A stretch of 64,000 nucleotides of DNA from Phytohabitans suffuscus (GCF_011764565.1 NZ_AP022871.1:2294001-2358000), one strand, 5' to 3'; shown: positions 7,944-16,103, counted from the stretch's first letter. Translations and numbers: made by a program. The notes: generated by a model from the letters alone, not told the origin.

Positions 7944-8626
7944 TCATTCGGTGACGGGTTCGGACTCGTCGCGGCGACGCAGCTCGTCCCAGGTCACGCG
8001 CTGGGTTGCATCGGCGAGATCGTTGTCGAACTGAACGCCCTGCTTCTCCAGCAGTTGGCGGCAGTATTCCGGTCCACGATCCTGACTGTCGCGCCACTTC
8101 GGATTGATGCGCCCGCCCTCCATGAGGATTCGTTCGGGGTGGGGAAAGTTGGCGAGGGCTGCGGCGGCCTGCCCCACGCTTCGGGCTGCCTTGGTGTCGC
8201 CGCGCACGGCAATCGAGATGTCTCCGTAGGTCGTCCACTCGCCTTCATGGACGCGGGATGCCATGCGCATGAAGACGAGGCCGGTGGTGCGGTAGCGGGG
8301 GCCAGGCGCCATCGTTGCGGGGTGGCAGCGGGGACCAGTTCGACGAGGCCGGCCTTGTGTAGGGCTTGCAGCGAGGTGTGGGTGTTCGGTCCGTCGTAGT
8401 CGATGGCGGCGGCTATGTCGGCAGTCTTCATGCCGTTCTCGGTACTGAGACCGGGCACGGCGAGGATCTGCTGTTGGCGCTGGCCGCGTCCGGTCGGGAT
8501 CTCAACCTCGGCGTCGACGGTGAGGTCAGGGACCTGAGCTGCGGCTTCCAAATCGGCAGCCAGGTTGAGGTAGAGATCACCTTGCGCGCGGACGAACTTC
8601 GCCAGCGCGAGCACAATCTGTGTCAT
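7944..8626 (-). CDS. wHTH-MGMT-like (alkyltransferase-like) protein, frameshifted
   Basis: The N-terminal half (from ATG 8626, preceded by AAAGGA) has a winged-helix region (MKTADIAAAIDYDGPNTH). The C-terminal half has the DNA-binding fold of O6-alkylguanine transferases (GEWTTYGDISIAV, then AARSVGQAAAAL). The alkyl-accepting PCHR motif is absent; the corresponding stretch is FPHPERILMEGG. It is thus an alkyltransferase-like protein that can bind but not repair. The halves are in different frames and join at a run of five G on the plus strand (8297-8301), which is consistent with one missing base. Similar two-domain proteins occur in actinomycetes. It probably senses or binds damaged DNA; its role here is unknown. 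Confidence 0.7.
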
Positions 8627-8824
8627 GTCCAGTCCTTTCAAATTCATGTGACACGACAAGACTGACCTCCTTGTGCCGCCCTGTCAACATCCTTTCAAAA
8701 GATGACATAGCAGCAGGTTGGACTGTCCCGCCGGAACATGGCAGGGCAGCGCCTTCGCTGACCTGAGTGACGAGCTACCGATGATCTTGGCTACCGCATG
8801 CAGGCCCAGGTGAGCAATCAGAGC

Positions 8825-9134
8825 TATCGCGCTCCCCGGTACCTCCTGGTCCTGGCATCAGTGTGGTCGGTGGAGCGGCGCCCGTCGCGGCGGGCGGCTC
8901 GGGCGATGTTGGGTTCGCCGTTGGTGCGGTGGTAGCCGATCGAGGTGTCACGGAGCGTGGCCATGACGGCGATCCGTTGCCGGTCCGCACCCGTGGGCCC
9001 TTCACCCGGCGTGAAGTCGCAGCCGACAGAGGCGCGTCGGCGGATTGGTACAGCAGCAGATCTCGGTGGGTGATGATGACATCGGCGCTGCGGTCCTTCC
9101 CGAGATCATGGGTCTTCGTAAACTTCATGATCAC
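8825..9134 (-). pseudogene. ISAs1-family transposase, C-terminal remnant
   Basis: On the minus strand, VRTGNG is followed, in a shifted frame, by MATLRDTSIGYHRTNGEPN, an arginine-rich tail and a stop at 8825. This pattern, VRTGN then a conserved ATLRN-type helix and a GYHR..G segment, is typical of the end of ISAs1-family transposases. Only the last ~100 residues remain, with at least one frameshift, and no terminal repeats are seen. Confidence 0.5.
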
Positions 9135-9267
9135 CGACAGGTCGCATCCGTCCTGTATGGACCCCCGCTCCAGCCAAACCGTCAGCGCAACCCTCCCTCA
9201 AACGATGCAACAGCCCTGGATGAGCAACCAACTTGTCAACGGTCAAGAATCGCGACAGTATGCAACC

Positions 9268-10716
9268 ATGCGGATTGCCAACGTCGAGGTAGGCGTAGAA
9301 TACGCTCATCGGAAGAATAGCTGGAGCCCAGACGCGTCGCGCGTAGTCGTGCGAGAAAAGATCACCGGCGGACGGCTTCGCGTGGAAATTCTCGAGCCCG
9401 CGGCAGGCACGGAGAAAACCTTTCGGCGTGGCTCACGGGTCGAGGTAACGAGCCGCAGCATTCTGTGCACATGGGAAGCATGGCCCGAATTGTCAGCGGT
9501 CGAGCAGGAAACACGCGACAAGGAAGCGGCCGAGCAGCGTGAGCGCTGGGCCGAGTTCGAGCAGCAGAAGATTGCCGACCCGACCCGGCCGATTTCGGAT
9601 GAATATGACACCCGCTACCATTCATCGCTGGTCGATTCCGTAAGAGACCTGCGAGATTGGCCAATACCCAAGCCACGCGCCGCGTGGCGGCCAGTTCGAC
9701 AGCAACTCGAGGCCGCCGCACTGCGAACTCTTGAGGGGTTGCCAGTCGATCTTGCCAGAGATCTACTAGCTGGCGCCACGCTTGTTACGGACGACTCGTC
9801 ACAGGGTGTGGTGATCCCGAATGGCTCAGCAGGAGCAGTTTTGAGTCCTCTGGCACCAACTTTGACCGACGCGATGGACTGGGCGAACCGTGGCTATTTG
9901 GCAAGACGAATTCCCGACGACCTACTATCAGCCGCCAGCGGCTTCGTCGAGGCGTGCGCAGCTGCGATTACCAAGGAGGGCGGCTACCTCAGATTGCCCG
10001 AGGTTCCGCAGTTGGACCCAATGCGCTTTCCTGGCCCTGGTTGGATGCGGGTCAGCTACGGTTACTCATCCGGCCGGCGAATACACGCACCTGACTGCCA
10101 CGTGTTACAGAGTCAAAAGACAGATCCGAACAGGGCGCCGACTTGGCCTGCTTGGCGCCTTAACCTACCCGGTAGCGATCCATGCGGCAACTGCGGAGGT
10201 CCATGGATGGCGGCGAGCCCGGCGCTGCTGGGATTCTTCGCGGCAATTGCCATCTGGCGGCATCGATCAGATAAGCCTCTTGAAAGATGGCAGCTCCGCG
10301 CCTGCCTAGTGATGCTTGCCGACGCTGCTCATGCACGCGCGATCGAGGTGGAGCCGGATCGCGACTGGGTGCATAGGGTGGTCTCCGCTCTCGTCGTGGA
10401 TCGGCCTGGCGCGAATGGATGGGATGCCTATACGGCCCTCAAGCCACTGGGCGGCGATTTCCGAGCGTGGGACAGTGCCCGTCAAATGAGCGCGCTCCGT
10501 CTAGCGTATGACAGGCTGGCGATTCTCCACGACGCCCTGCCGGTTTCCCTTCGCTCCGCCGACCAGCCGCAGCTGACCGAGAACCTGTCGGTGGAGGCGG
10601 AGCGACGGCGAACAGGTATTCAATCGTGGTATCACAGCCTTTCCCATGTCTGCACCGACGAGCTTCCAGATCTGGACCTCTTGTTGTTCGGCCTGCCAGG
10701 CGCGACCAAGTGGTGA
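9268..10716 (+). CDS. Hypothetical protein of the island with CxxC zinc-ribbon-like motif, 482 aa
   Basis: No family recognised. From the ATG at 9268, an N-terminal ~70 residues resemble a small beta domain (VEVGVEYAHRKNSW, then RVEVTSRSILCTWE). A charged coiled-coil-like segment follows (about 75-100, rich in Glu/Gln/Arg). A mostly helical region then leads to a late HAPDCHVLQ...PCGNCGGPW segment (about residues 275-310) that could bind zinc. Many codons end in A or T, unlike the flanking core genes, which marks recent acquisition. An in-frame start at 9199 is possible, and neither start has a clear ribosome-binding site. A strong terminator follows. Its place in an island suggests an accessory or defence role, but nothing shows this directly. 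Confidence 0.7.
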   Translation: MRIANVEVGVEYAHRKNSWSPDASRVVVREKITGGRLRVEILEPAAGTEKTFRRGSRVEVTSRSILCTWEAWPELSAVEQETRDKEAAEQRERWAEFEQQKIADPTRPISDEYDTRYHSSLVDSVRDLRDWPIPKPRAAWRPVRQQLEAAALRTLEGLPVDLARDLLAGATLVTDDSSQGVVIPNGSAGAVLSPLAPTLTDAMDWANRGYLARRIPDDLLSAASGFVEACAAAITKEGGYLRLPEVPQLDPMRFPGPGWMRVSYGYSSGRRIHAPDCHVLQSQKTDPNRAPTWPAWRLNLPGSDPCGNCGGPWMAASPALLGFFAAIAIWRHRSDKPLERWQLRACLVMLADAAHARAIEVEPDRDWVHRVVSALVVDRPGANGWDAYTALKPLGGDFRAWDSARQMSALRLAYDRLAILHDALPVSLRSADQPQLTENLSVEAERRRTGIQSWYHSLSHVCTDELPDLDLLLFGLPGATKW

Positions 10717-10724
10717 ACAACTCC

Positions 10725-10757
10725 CGACAGGTCCTCGGCATCGCCGAGGGCCTGTCG
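10725..10757 (+). terminator. Intrinsic terminator after the island gene
   Basis: A 15-bp stem (10725-10739 with 10743-10757, one G-T pair) and a three-base loop, followed by TTT. It lies 9 bp after the stop at 10716. Confidence 0.75.
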
Positions 10758-10874
10758 TTTGATCAACACGCGCACGCCACCTCGGCATCCGCCTTGGAGG
10801 TTGCAACCCGGCTGTCCGCCAGGTGACCTGCTCTGCGACAGGCCCCAGACACTCGGCGCATATGAATGATCACC

Positions 10875-11374
10875 ATGGTCGCCTACTCTGCTGGAGTGTC
10901 AGCGGCAGAGTCAGTGCAGCAGAAGGGCATCGATGGTGCCGACCTGGCGAAACGCTGGCTGGAAAGCACGACCTGGATCGAGCTTCCGTTCGACGCGTAT
11001 CACAACGCGTCGACGCAGCCGTGCAATGGTTGGGCACGGAGTTCGGCGTCGAATGCGCCGACCCAGCAGCCATCGTGGCAAGCCTGGCCGGTCACCGCGA
11101 GAGCAACAGAATTCTGGCGAAGCAACTCGGCGTTCGAAACCCAACCTTTGAACAACTCTCCAACTTCCTTGGCCCAGACCTCTTCCCCGCAACTATCTTG
11201 GCTGTGCGTCGGGCTGGTTGTTACCGCCGGCGACGGTGATGTCGGCTGGCTGTGCCAGTACCGCTCTGGACCAACCGCCTGGGCAAGGGGAACTCAGCGT
11301 CCGCTGTCGGCGCTCGACGCCTTCCAACACTCGAACGTGTGATGCGTACCGGCGAGGCGGATGACAGCGTTTGA
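10875..11374 (+). pseudogene. Decayed gene with several frame changes
   Basis: Three consecutive readable pieces lie in different frames. The first starts at ATG 10875 with a Leu/Ala-rich N-terminus containing LAKRWLESTTWIELPFDAY. The second is a middle piece with VQWLGTEFGVECADP and LAKQLGVRNPTFEQL. The third is a tail with PVPLWTNRLGKGNSASAV that ends at TGA 11372-11374. Each piece has protein-like composition, so they are probably fragments of one ~165-residue protein. The function is unknown. The tryptophan-rich N-terminal motif resembles small proteins of actinomycete islands, but I cannot name a family. Confidence 0.4.
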
Positions 11375-11715
11375 ATTATGGACAAGAAACCACCCCGGGT
11401 CGACTTGAGATCACCGTTGTGGACGGGAGCACGGCAAGCGCCTCGCCGCACTCCAGGCTCAAGCCGTCGTTGACGTCTTGCTCTGGTTATCCGATCACCA
11501 CCGCGCGACGCGCTTTAACGACGATGACAATCCTGCTGCAGACGAGCCAGCGGGATCAGCTGTCCAGGGGACGAACGAGCCAGTTGCAGATCTGTGACAT
11601 GCCTCCTTTCACCGGCAACCTGCAACAAACTGGCTGTGACACCAGAAGCAGCTAATGACCTTCTCAGCAACGTACGTTCGCTCTAGTGCCGTCCGTTTCA
11701 TAGTGCTTTGCAGGG
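11375..11715. other. Intergenic stretch with one short coding-like fragment
   Basis: A plus-strand frame from about 11412 to 11597 reads as the tail of an unknown acidic protein (LQAQAVVDVLLWLSDHHRA, ending in PVADL and TGA) but has no start of its own. Otherwise nothing is recognised before the attachment-site repeat. Confidence 0.35.
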
Positions 11716-11742
11716 GCGCAGGTTCGAATCCTGCCGGGGCAC
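11716..11742 (+). repeat. Internal attachment repeat (tRNA-Arg 3' end fragment)
   Basis: Twenty-four bases identical to the T arm and 3' end of tRNA-Arg (starting GCGCAGGTTCGAATCCTGCC), followed by GGCAC-like sequence. It lacks the rest of the tRNA, so it is an attachment-site scar and not a gene. It sits beside the integrase remnant, as in a normal integrated element. Confidence 0.75.
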
Positions 11743-11791
11743 CACCTATCTGACCAGCGCAAACAGGCCATCTCAGCAGCGAAGACAGGCG

Positions 11792-12427
11792 CTATTGATC
11801 TTGTTTCGGTGTCCGGCCTTGTCCGGCCTCTGACGACCCCAGCCGGATGTCTGTGCCGAATACGTGCCGATATTCCGGCGCCGGGCGAGTCCCGTATGCC
11901 GCCTCGATACGGCGGTAATACTCTTCCTTGCCGCGTCGAGGAACTTTGCGTAGATCCGGAACAGGATCTCGACAGATGGCCAGCCCACTCAGCGACATGG
12001 GCCGGGGGCAGGCCGCCATGGAGCCAGGTAGACACCGCCACGTGACGCAGGTCGTACGGGGTGCCGGCAAGCGACGAACGGGCGATCTCGGGGGTGAGCA
12101 CGGTCCGCCGGACGCGTTGCCAGGCCCGGACGATAGTAAGCCTGGGCAGCTCCTGATCGTTGCGTTTGCCGACGAACAGCCGGCCGTCGGCCCGAAGCCG
12201 CACAGGTCCAGATGCTCCTATATCGGTGCGGTCAGTTCGGGTGGGCACGGCACCGTTCGCACCGTGCCCCGCTCCCGCTGCTTGAGCTGACGCCGGTCGC
12301 GGTTCTGCCCGCTGTCGGTCCATTCCCTACCGGCGTATGGCTCGGCTGTCTCCAAGTGGAATTCGCCCCAGCCCTCCCGAGGTAGCGCGAGGCATCGACC
12401 CCGCCGTCGCAGGTGAGAACTTTCCAT
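11792..12427 (-). pseudogene. Tyrosine recombinase (integrase), C-terminal remnant
   Basis: The catalytic half of a phage-type integrase, read in three frames. It begins with a segment containing FHLETAEPYAGREWTDSG and TVRTVPCPPELTA. Next comes ADGRLFVGKRNDQELPRLT and the box TPYDLRHVAVSTWLHGGL (the Arg-His of the active site). In shifted frames, SVEILFRIYAKFLD follows, the normal position of the final His/Tyr region. The tail (ATYGTRP-like, then VFGTDIRLG) is typical of actinomycete element integrases. The N-terminal DNA-binding half is missing and two or more frameshifts break the rest, so it is inactive. It presumably placed this element at tRNA-Arg. Confidence 0.75.
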
Positions 12428-12616
12428 ACATCTTCAAGGCGGGCCGCACGCGCCAGCCGGGGAAATCGCGCGCCTCTGCCTTCGGCGGCGGCGCGCGACC
12501 CCCGGCAGCGCCGCGAACCTGCGGCCCGACACGACGAAAAGCCCAGCCTCGACCAGGGACGGCCGAAACTGGGCTAGAGAGCGAAGACGGAGCTACGACG
12601 GGGGCGGCAGCCGGCC

Positions 12617-12742
12617 GTGACGGAAGGCGCCTGCGACACGTGACGAAACGCCGCCGGCGCCGTTTGCGTCACCTTGTGACGGAACCGCCCTGGACGCCCC
12701 TGCTTGGCGTGACACATCCGCCGCAGACGGCGTGACGGAAGC
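12617..12742 (+). repeat. Four GTGACGRAA direct repeats
   Basis: GTGACGGAA or GTGACGAAA occurs four times within about 125 bases (near 12617, 12640, 12676 and 12734), always on the plus strand, with one inverted GCGTCAC between copies. Spacing is irregular (about 23, 36 and 58). Repeats of this kind bind replication initiators (iterons) or repressors in plasmids and integrative elements. No initiator gene remains nearby. Confidence 0.5.
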
Positions 12743-12905
12743 CCGTCGACAAGATTGCGGGCCGAGCTGGCACAGCCGTACGGCCGGGACTCGCCGCAAA
12801 GGGCGGTGCCTCCGGCGGTCCCTGCCGGGGGCGGCCTGCGGCCGGCCAGAAACCCCCTGCCTCCGGCGGGCGCTCCGGGAAGCCCTCCCCGCCGCGCGTC
12901 AGAGG

Positions 12906-12971
12906 CAATCAGACCGCCCGCCGGGTGGCAAGCGGTGGAGCCCGGTTGCCACCCGGCGCGCGGTCTGATTG
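12906..12971. repeat. Long inverted repeat, 26-bp stem
   Basis: The arms 12906-12931 and 12946-12971 pair at 25 of 26 positions around a 14-base loop. The outer arm is CAATCAGACCGC and its complement. This is far longer than an ordinary terminator here and lies in a gene-free region, so a single-strand origin, a recombination site or a structured RNA are all possible. Confidence 0.7.
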
Positions 12972-13123
12972 GGGCAGAACCCCGCGCGACGGGAAGCCTT
13001 CCGGCCCTCTGTCGTCAAGTTCTTCTTGACGGTGTTATTGCGAGCAGCCCGGCGCCTGCTCCCCTACCCGGGGATGACCAAATCGCCCTCGTAATTTCTG
13101 AAACGGCTACGAGCCGAGAGAGG

Positions 13124-13432
13124 TCATGGATGCGGCCCAATATAGACGATCGTAAGCGAGTTTGCGTCCGGTCCGTAGATCCACCAGATTCGCCACGCTG
13201 ACGGTGTGTTGTTCTCGACGTACGACTCCCACAATTCCGCGCCACCCGGACCTGGCACCGATTCGTATCGGTGCGAGTTGAGGCCCGGATAGCGTGGTCC
13301 CTGCTGTTCGAGTAGCCGTAGCGTCTTGCGTACCTTCTTCAGCTTGGCTTTGTACTGGGCGGACGCGGCCATGTCGTCGAGGATCTTCTCGGCCTCGTCG
13401 GTGTAGTGCAGGTTGTAGGGCGGTGCGCTCAC
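13124..13432 (-). CDS. RelE/ParE-like toxin of a toxin-antitoxin pair
   Basis: 102-residue basic protein. It has an N-terminal strand-helix (YNLHYTDEAEKILDDMA), a Lys-rich helix (YKAKLKKVRKTLRLL), and C-terminal strands (WRIWWIYGPDANSLTIVYIGPHP) that match the RelE/ParE fold. RelE members cleave mRNA at the ribosome and ParE members poison gyrase; I cannot tell which applies. The GTG start overlaps the antitoxin stop by four bases (GTGA), the usual coupled arrangement. Confidence 0.65.
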   Translation of the reverse strand: MSAPPYNLHYTDEAEKILDDMAASAQYKAKLKKVRKTLRLLEQQGPRYPGLNSHRYESVPGPGGAELWESYVENNTPSAWRIWWIYGPDANSLTIVYIGPHP

Positions 13433-13728
13433 TCGTCGTCTTCACCGTCCAGGTCATCGCCCTGGGTGACCCAGTCGAGGCGTTTGACCTTGCCTTCGGC
13501 AGCGTCGGCGAGGCCCCGGAACAAGCCAGCGCGCAACTCGTCGTTCTCCCAGACGAGCAGCTCACGTGCGGGGATGCTGGCGAGCGGGGTGAGCAGGATG
13601 GCTCCATCAGCGTTGACGGACACGGCGTACCGGTCGCCCTTGTGCACCCGCAGCTTGCCGAAGGCGATGCGGGAGCGTTCGTCTGCGGTGACCTCGGCGA
13701 CGGGTCGGAAGTCGTCCAGGGTGGTCAT
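13429..13728 (-). CDS. Probable antitoxin partner
   Basis: 99-residue acidic protein directly upstream of and overlapping the toxin gene. The N-terminal half contains a SpoVT/AbrB-like beta pattern (FGKLRVHKGDRYAVSVNADGAILLTPLA). The C-terminal half is helical and acidic, ending in a run of Asp/Glu, as expected for a segment that wraps a basic toxin. It probably represses its own promoter. Calling it an antitoxin rests mainly on position and composition. Confidence 0.6.
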   Translation of the reverse strand: MTTLDDFRPVAEVTADERSRIAFGKLRVHKGDRYAVSVNADGAILLTPLASIPARELLVWENDELRAGLFRGLADAAEGKVKRLDWVTQGDDLDGEDDE

Positions 13729-13903
13729 GCCTCAAGAGTAAGGGGGATAGTGGGTATTGCCCATAGGGAACGCCAAGCCATGTGGACGACGCCACGATGA
13801 ACCCTGGGTGCGACAAGGGTTCGAAACGGCCAATGGGTATCAAACCGGGCGGTGGGACCTTCCGATTGTCTTGCGCGGCTCTTGCTTCCTACGCGCGCAC
13901 GAC

Positions 13904-13938
13904 GTCACCTTTGGTGATGTTTCGTCACCAAAGGTGAC
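13904..13938. promoter_or_regulatory. Nested palindromes, TCACCTTTGGTGA pair
   Basis: A perfect 14-bp inverted repeat (GTCACCTTTGGTGA and its complement) is separated by seven bases. Each arm is itself a palindrome of form TCACC-N3-GGTGA, so a dimeric regulator would see two half-site pairs. It lies upstream of the toxin-antitoxin operon (start 13728), about 175 bp away, and 117 bp before the distal attachment repeat. Confidence 0.5.
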
Positions 13939-14054
13939 GGGCCGCGCCCGCCAACGCGCCGTGCCGAATACGTGCCCAACCTCGGGTAGCCACGTCGTGG
14001 CAGAACAGACGTTTGCCCAGGTCAGCACGGCCGGGCGGCCCGTGTTGCAGCCGA

Positions 14055-14095
14055 GCCCTCCGGAAGCGGGAGCGCAGGTTCGAATCCTGCCGGGG
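14055..14095 (+). repeat. Distal attachment repeat (tRNA-Arg 3' fragment)
   Basis: Forty of 41 bases match 4105-4145 of tRNA-Arg, from the anticodon arm to the acceptor strand. The D arm and 5' acceptor strand are absent, so it is not a tRNA gene. It marks the outer right end of the island. The neighbouring 13729-14054 and 14099-14368 stretches hold no gene that I can support. Confidence 0.8.
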
Positions 14096-14368
14096 CGCAC
14101 GACCCATCTGACCGGCACACGTGCGCTGTCAATCTTTGTTCTGGCACCCAGGCTCTGATGGGCCTGGCCGGACGTCCGTGCCGAACATCGGACAAAATCC
14201 TGCTGGCTGGTGCCGTCCTTGACGGCGGCGACGGGTCCAAAGGCAGCATGTACCCCCGGCGGGCGTCATCACGGACCTGAAGGGACCGAGGCGTACCGTC
14301 GGTGGATCCTCGACGGACGCGAGAAGCTGCAAGCGGCAAGCGGCCCGTAGCGAACGATCGGAGCGGTC

Positions 14369-14776
14369 ATGACAGGGCATCGAAGCCGTTTGTGCCACTT
14401 CGTCATCGACTGTGCCGACCTTGACGAAGGGGTCACGTTCTGGTGCCACGCTCTGGGCGCTGTCGATGAGCTTATCGGCGAGCCGAGCCGTCAGGTCTAC
14501 CGCCAGCTGCGGCTGCCGGACTCCGATGTCCGACTCCTGCTTCAGAAGACCGATGACAGGAAGACGTCGAAGGAGCGGATGCACCTGGACATCGAGACCG
14601 ACGACGTGGAGGCCGAAGTCGAGCGGCTCGAAGCTCTGGGCGCCACGCGTTGGGACCACCAGACCGAGCGCGGCTTCGACTTCTGGGTCATGCGGGATCC
14701 GTGGGAGAACGAGTTCTGCGTCCTGCAAACGACGTTTCCCGACCTGTTGGCACGCCGCACGCCGTGGCCCACGTGA
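14369..14776 (+). CDS. VOC-superfamily (glyoxalase-like) protein
   Basis: 135 residues forming two beta-alpha-beta-beta-beta units. An opening strand with a metal-ligand His (LCHFVIDCADLDEGVTFW) is followed by the repeat (MHLDIETDDVEAEVERLEALG) and the end strand with Glu (VMRDPWENEFCVLQ). Members include glyoxalases, fosfomycin/bleomycin resistance proteins and dioxygenases, and the substrate cannot be told from sequence. It is the first gene beyond the island's distal repeat. Confidence 0.8.
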   Translation: MTGHRSRLCHFVIDCADLDEGVTFWCHALGAVDELIGEPSRQVYRQLRLPDSDVRLLLQKTDDRKTSKERMHLDIETDDVEAEVERLEALGATRWDHQTERGFDFWVMRDPWENEFCVLQTTFPDLLARRTPWPT

Positions 14777-14815
14777 GGGAGCCTCCCGGCGAGGGCGAAA
14801 GTGAGAGCGAGAGCG

Positions 14816-15223
14816 TCAGTCTGGTGTGGACGGTAATTCGACGTGTGCTTCGGTGAGTTGCCAGTGGCGCAGGGGCGCGACCGTTCGCAAGGCGTGCTCT
14901 ACAAGCGCGGTCACGGCCTGCAAGGCGGCTTCGCCGCTCTGCGCGTTCACCAGCAGGCTCGCCATCGCGCCGCCTGGGTGGGCGCCCACCCGCCGGTCCA
15001 GCAGCGTCACCACGTCGCCGTTGGGGGTTACGGCCTGGCGGGCGCGGTCCAGCAGGTTGTCGAGTGCGTCCGCGGCCTTCAGGGCTCGCGGCCGCGACAG
15101 TGCCGGCGTGCCGGCGGGTGGGGCGACGGATACGACCACGAGCCACGTGGCGGCGCCGGACGACGGCCTTGGCCCTCCGGACAGCCGTGCCGCTGGCCTG
15201 GGGAGGTCAGCCGAAGCGGCCAT
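14816..15223 (-). CDS. Hypothetical protein downstream of pstB, 135 aa
   Basis: No family recognised. A helical middle (ALKAADALDNLLDRARQAV) and a C-terminal segment (GEAALQAVTALVEHALRTVA) suggest a small alpha/beta protein. No signal peptide or membrane segment is seen. It overlaps the end of pstB by 17 bases on the same strand and is therefore probably translated from the same mRNA. A role tied to the ATPase is possible but unproven. Confidence 0.5.
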   Translation of the reverse strand: MAASADLPRPAARLSGGPRPSSGAATWLVVVSVAPPAGTPALSRPRALKAADALDNLLDRARQAVTPNGDVVTLLDRRVGAHPGGAMASLLVNAQSGEAALQAVTALVEHALRTVAPLRHWQLTEAHVELPSTPD

Positions 15224-16073
15224 GGACGTAGTCGGCGGTGCGTCGGTCCTGCGGGGCGTTGAACATGGCGTCCGTCGGGCCGTGCTCGACGATGTATCCC
15301 GGGGTGCCCTGCTCGGCCAGGAAGAAGGCGCATCGGTTGGAGACGCGGGCGGCCTGCTGCATGTTGTGGGTGACGATGACGATCGTCACCTCCGCGACGA
15401 GTTCGGCGATGGTCTCCTCGATGACGCGGGTGGAGGTCGGGTCCAGCGCGGAGCAGGGTTCGTCCATCAGCAGGACCCGCGGGCGGATGGCCAGCGAGCG
15501 TGCGATACACAGTCGCTGTTGTTGGCCGCCGGAGAGCGCGCCGCCCGGCTGGCGGAGGCGGTCGCGGACCTCGCGCCACAGCCCGGCCTTGGTCAGGCAC
15601 TCTTCGACCAGGTCGTCCTTCGCGTTGCGCCGCAGCTTGTTGCCGGTGAGCCGCAGCCCGGCGACGACGTTGTCGTAGATCGACATGGCCGGAAACGGGT
15701 TTGGCTTCTGGAAGACCATGCCGATCTGCCGGCGTGCCTCGGTGATCCGCCGCGACGAGTCGTAGATGTCGTGGCCGTCGAGGTGGACCTCGCCGGCCAT
15801 GGCGGCGCCCGGCACCAGCTCGTGCATACGGTTCAGGATGCGCAGGAAGGTGGACTTTCCGCATCCCGAGGGTCCGATAAGGGCGGTCACCTCCCCCGCC
15901 CGCATGAACAGGGACACCCGGTCGAGGACCCGGTGGTCGCCGAACCAGGCGGTGATCTCGCGGGCGTCCAGGCCGGCCAGCGGCTGGTGCCGGCTGTCGA
16001 CGACCGTGTCGGCGATGGTCGGCCCACTGCGCGGTACGGCCAGCATGGTTGCGGTTTCCTCGTGCTCACTCAC
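15207..16073 (-). CDS. pstB: Phosphate ABC transporter ATPase PstB
   Basis: The 288-residue cytoplasmic ATPase that powers phosphate import through PstC/PstA. It has Walker A (GPSGCGKS), the PstB-typical FQKPNPFPAMSIYDNV, the ABC signature (LSGGQQQRL), Walker B (RVLLMDEPCSALDP) and the switch His (IVIVTHNMQQA). The GTG at 16073 gives an N-terminal extension of about 35 residues before the domain. It is on the same strand as pstC and pstA but about 11 kb away, separated by surface-protein genes, whereas in most bacteria pstSCAB are contiguous. The gene is intact. Confidence 0.92.
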   Translation of the reverse strand: MSEHEETATMLAVPRSGPTIADTVVDSRHQPLAGLDAREITAWFGDHRVLDRVSLFMRAGEVTALIGPSGCGKSTFLRILNRMHELVPGAAMAGEVHLDGHDIYDSSRRITEARRQIGMVFQKPNPFPAMSIYDNVVAGLRLTGNKLRRNAKDDLVEECLTKAGLWREVRDRLRQPGGALSGGQQQRLCIARSLAIRPRVLLMDEPCSALDPTSTRVIEETIAELVAEVTIVIVTHNMQQAARVSNRCAFFLAEQGTPGYIVEHGPTDAMFNAPQDRRTADYVHGRFG

Positions 16074-16103
16074 AGTGCGAACGTCCTTCTCACCTACGGT
16101 GTC

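Larger units (their letters stand above)
12428..13123. other. Gene-free GC-rich region with repeats and a long hairpin
   Basis: There is no convincing gene on either strand. The region contains an AGCCCAG/CTGGGCT inverted repeat (about 12540-12582), four GTGACGRAA repeats, several CGGCGG-rich direct repeats (CTCCGGCGG-type, 12810-12880) and a 26-bp hairpin at 12906-12971. The concentration of repeats resembles a plasmid-like control or origin region. Confidence 0.5.
4105..14098. mobile_element. Decayed integrative island(s) at tRNA-Arg
   Basis: The island is bounded on the left by the 3' half of tRNA-Arg and on the right by a 41-base copy of it at 14055-14095 (40/41 identical). A shorter copy at 11716-11742 splits it in two. 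Beside the middle copy lies a tyrosine recombinase remnant, as expected for an element that integrates into a tRNA 3' end. The contents are typical accessory genes: a group II intron, IS fragments, a toxin-antitoxin pair and unknown genes. Base composition in parts, notably 9200-11600, is visibly less GC-rich than the flanks. No complete integrase, relaxase or FtsK-like translocase is visible, so the element looks immobile. Confidence 0.75.

Noticed and set aside
11716..11742. A second tRNA-Arg gene
   Set aside because: Only the T arm and 3' end are present; there is no D arm, anticodon arm or 5' strand.
14055..14095. A third tRNA-Arg gene
   Set aside because: The 5' acceptor strand and D arm are missing, so it is an attachment-site copy.
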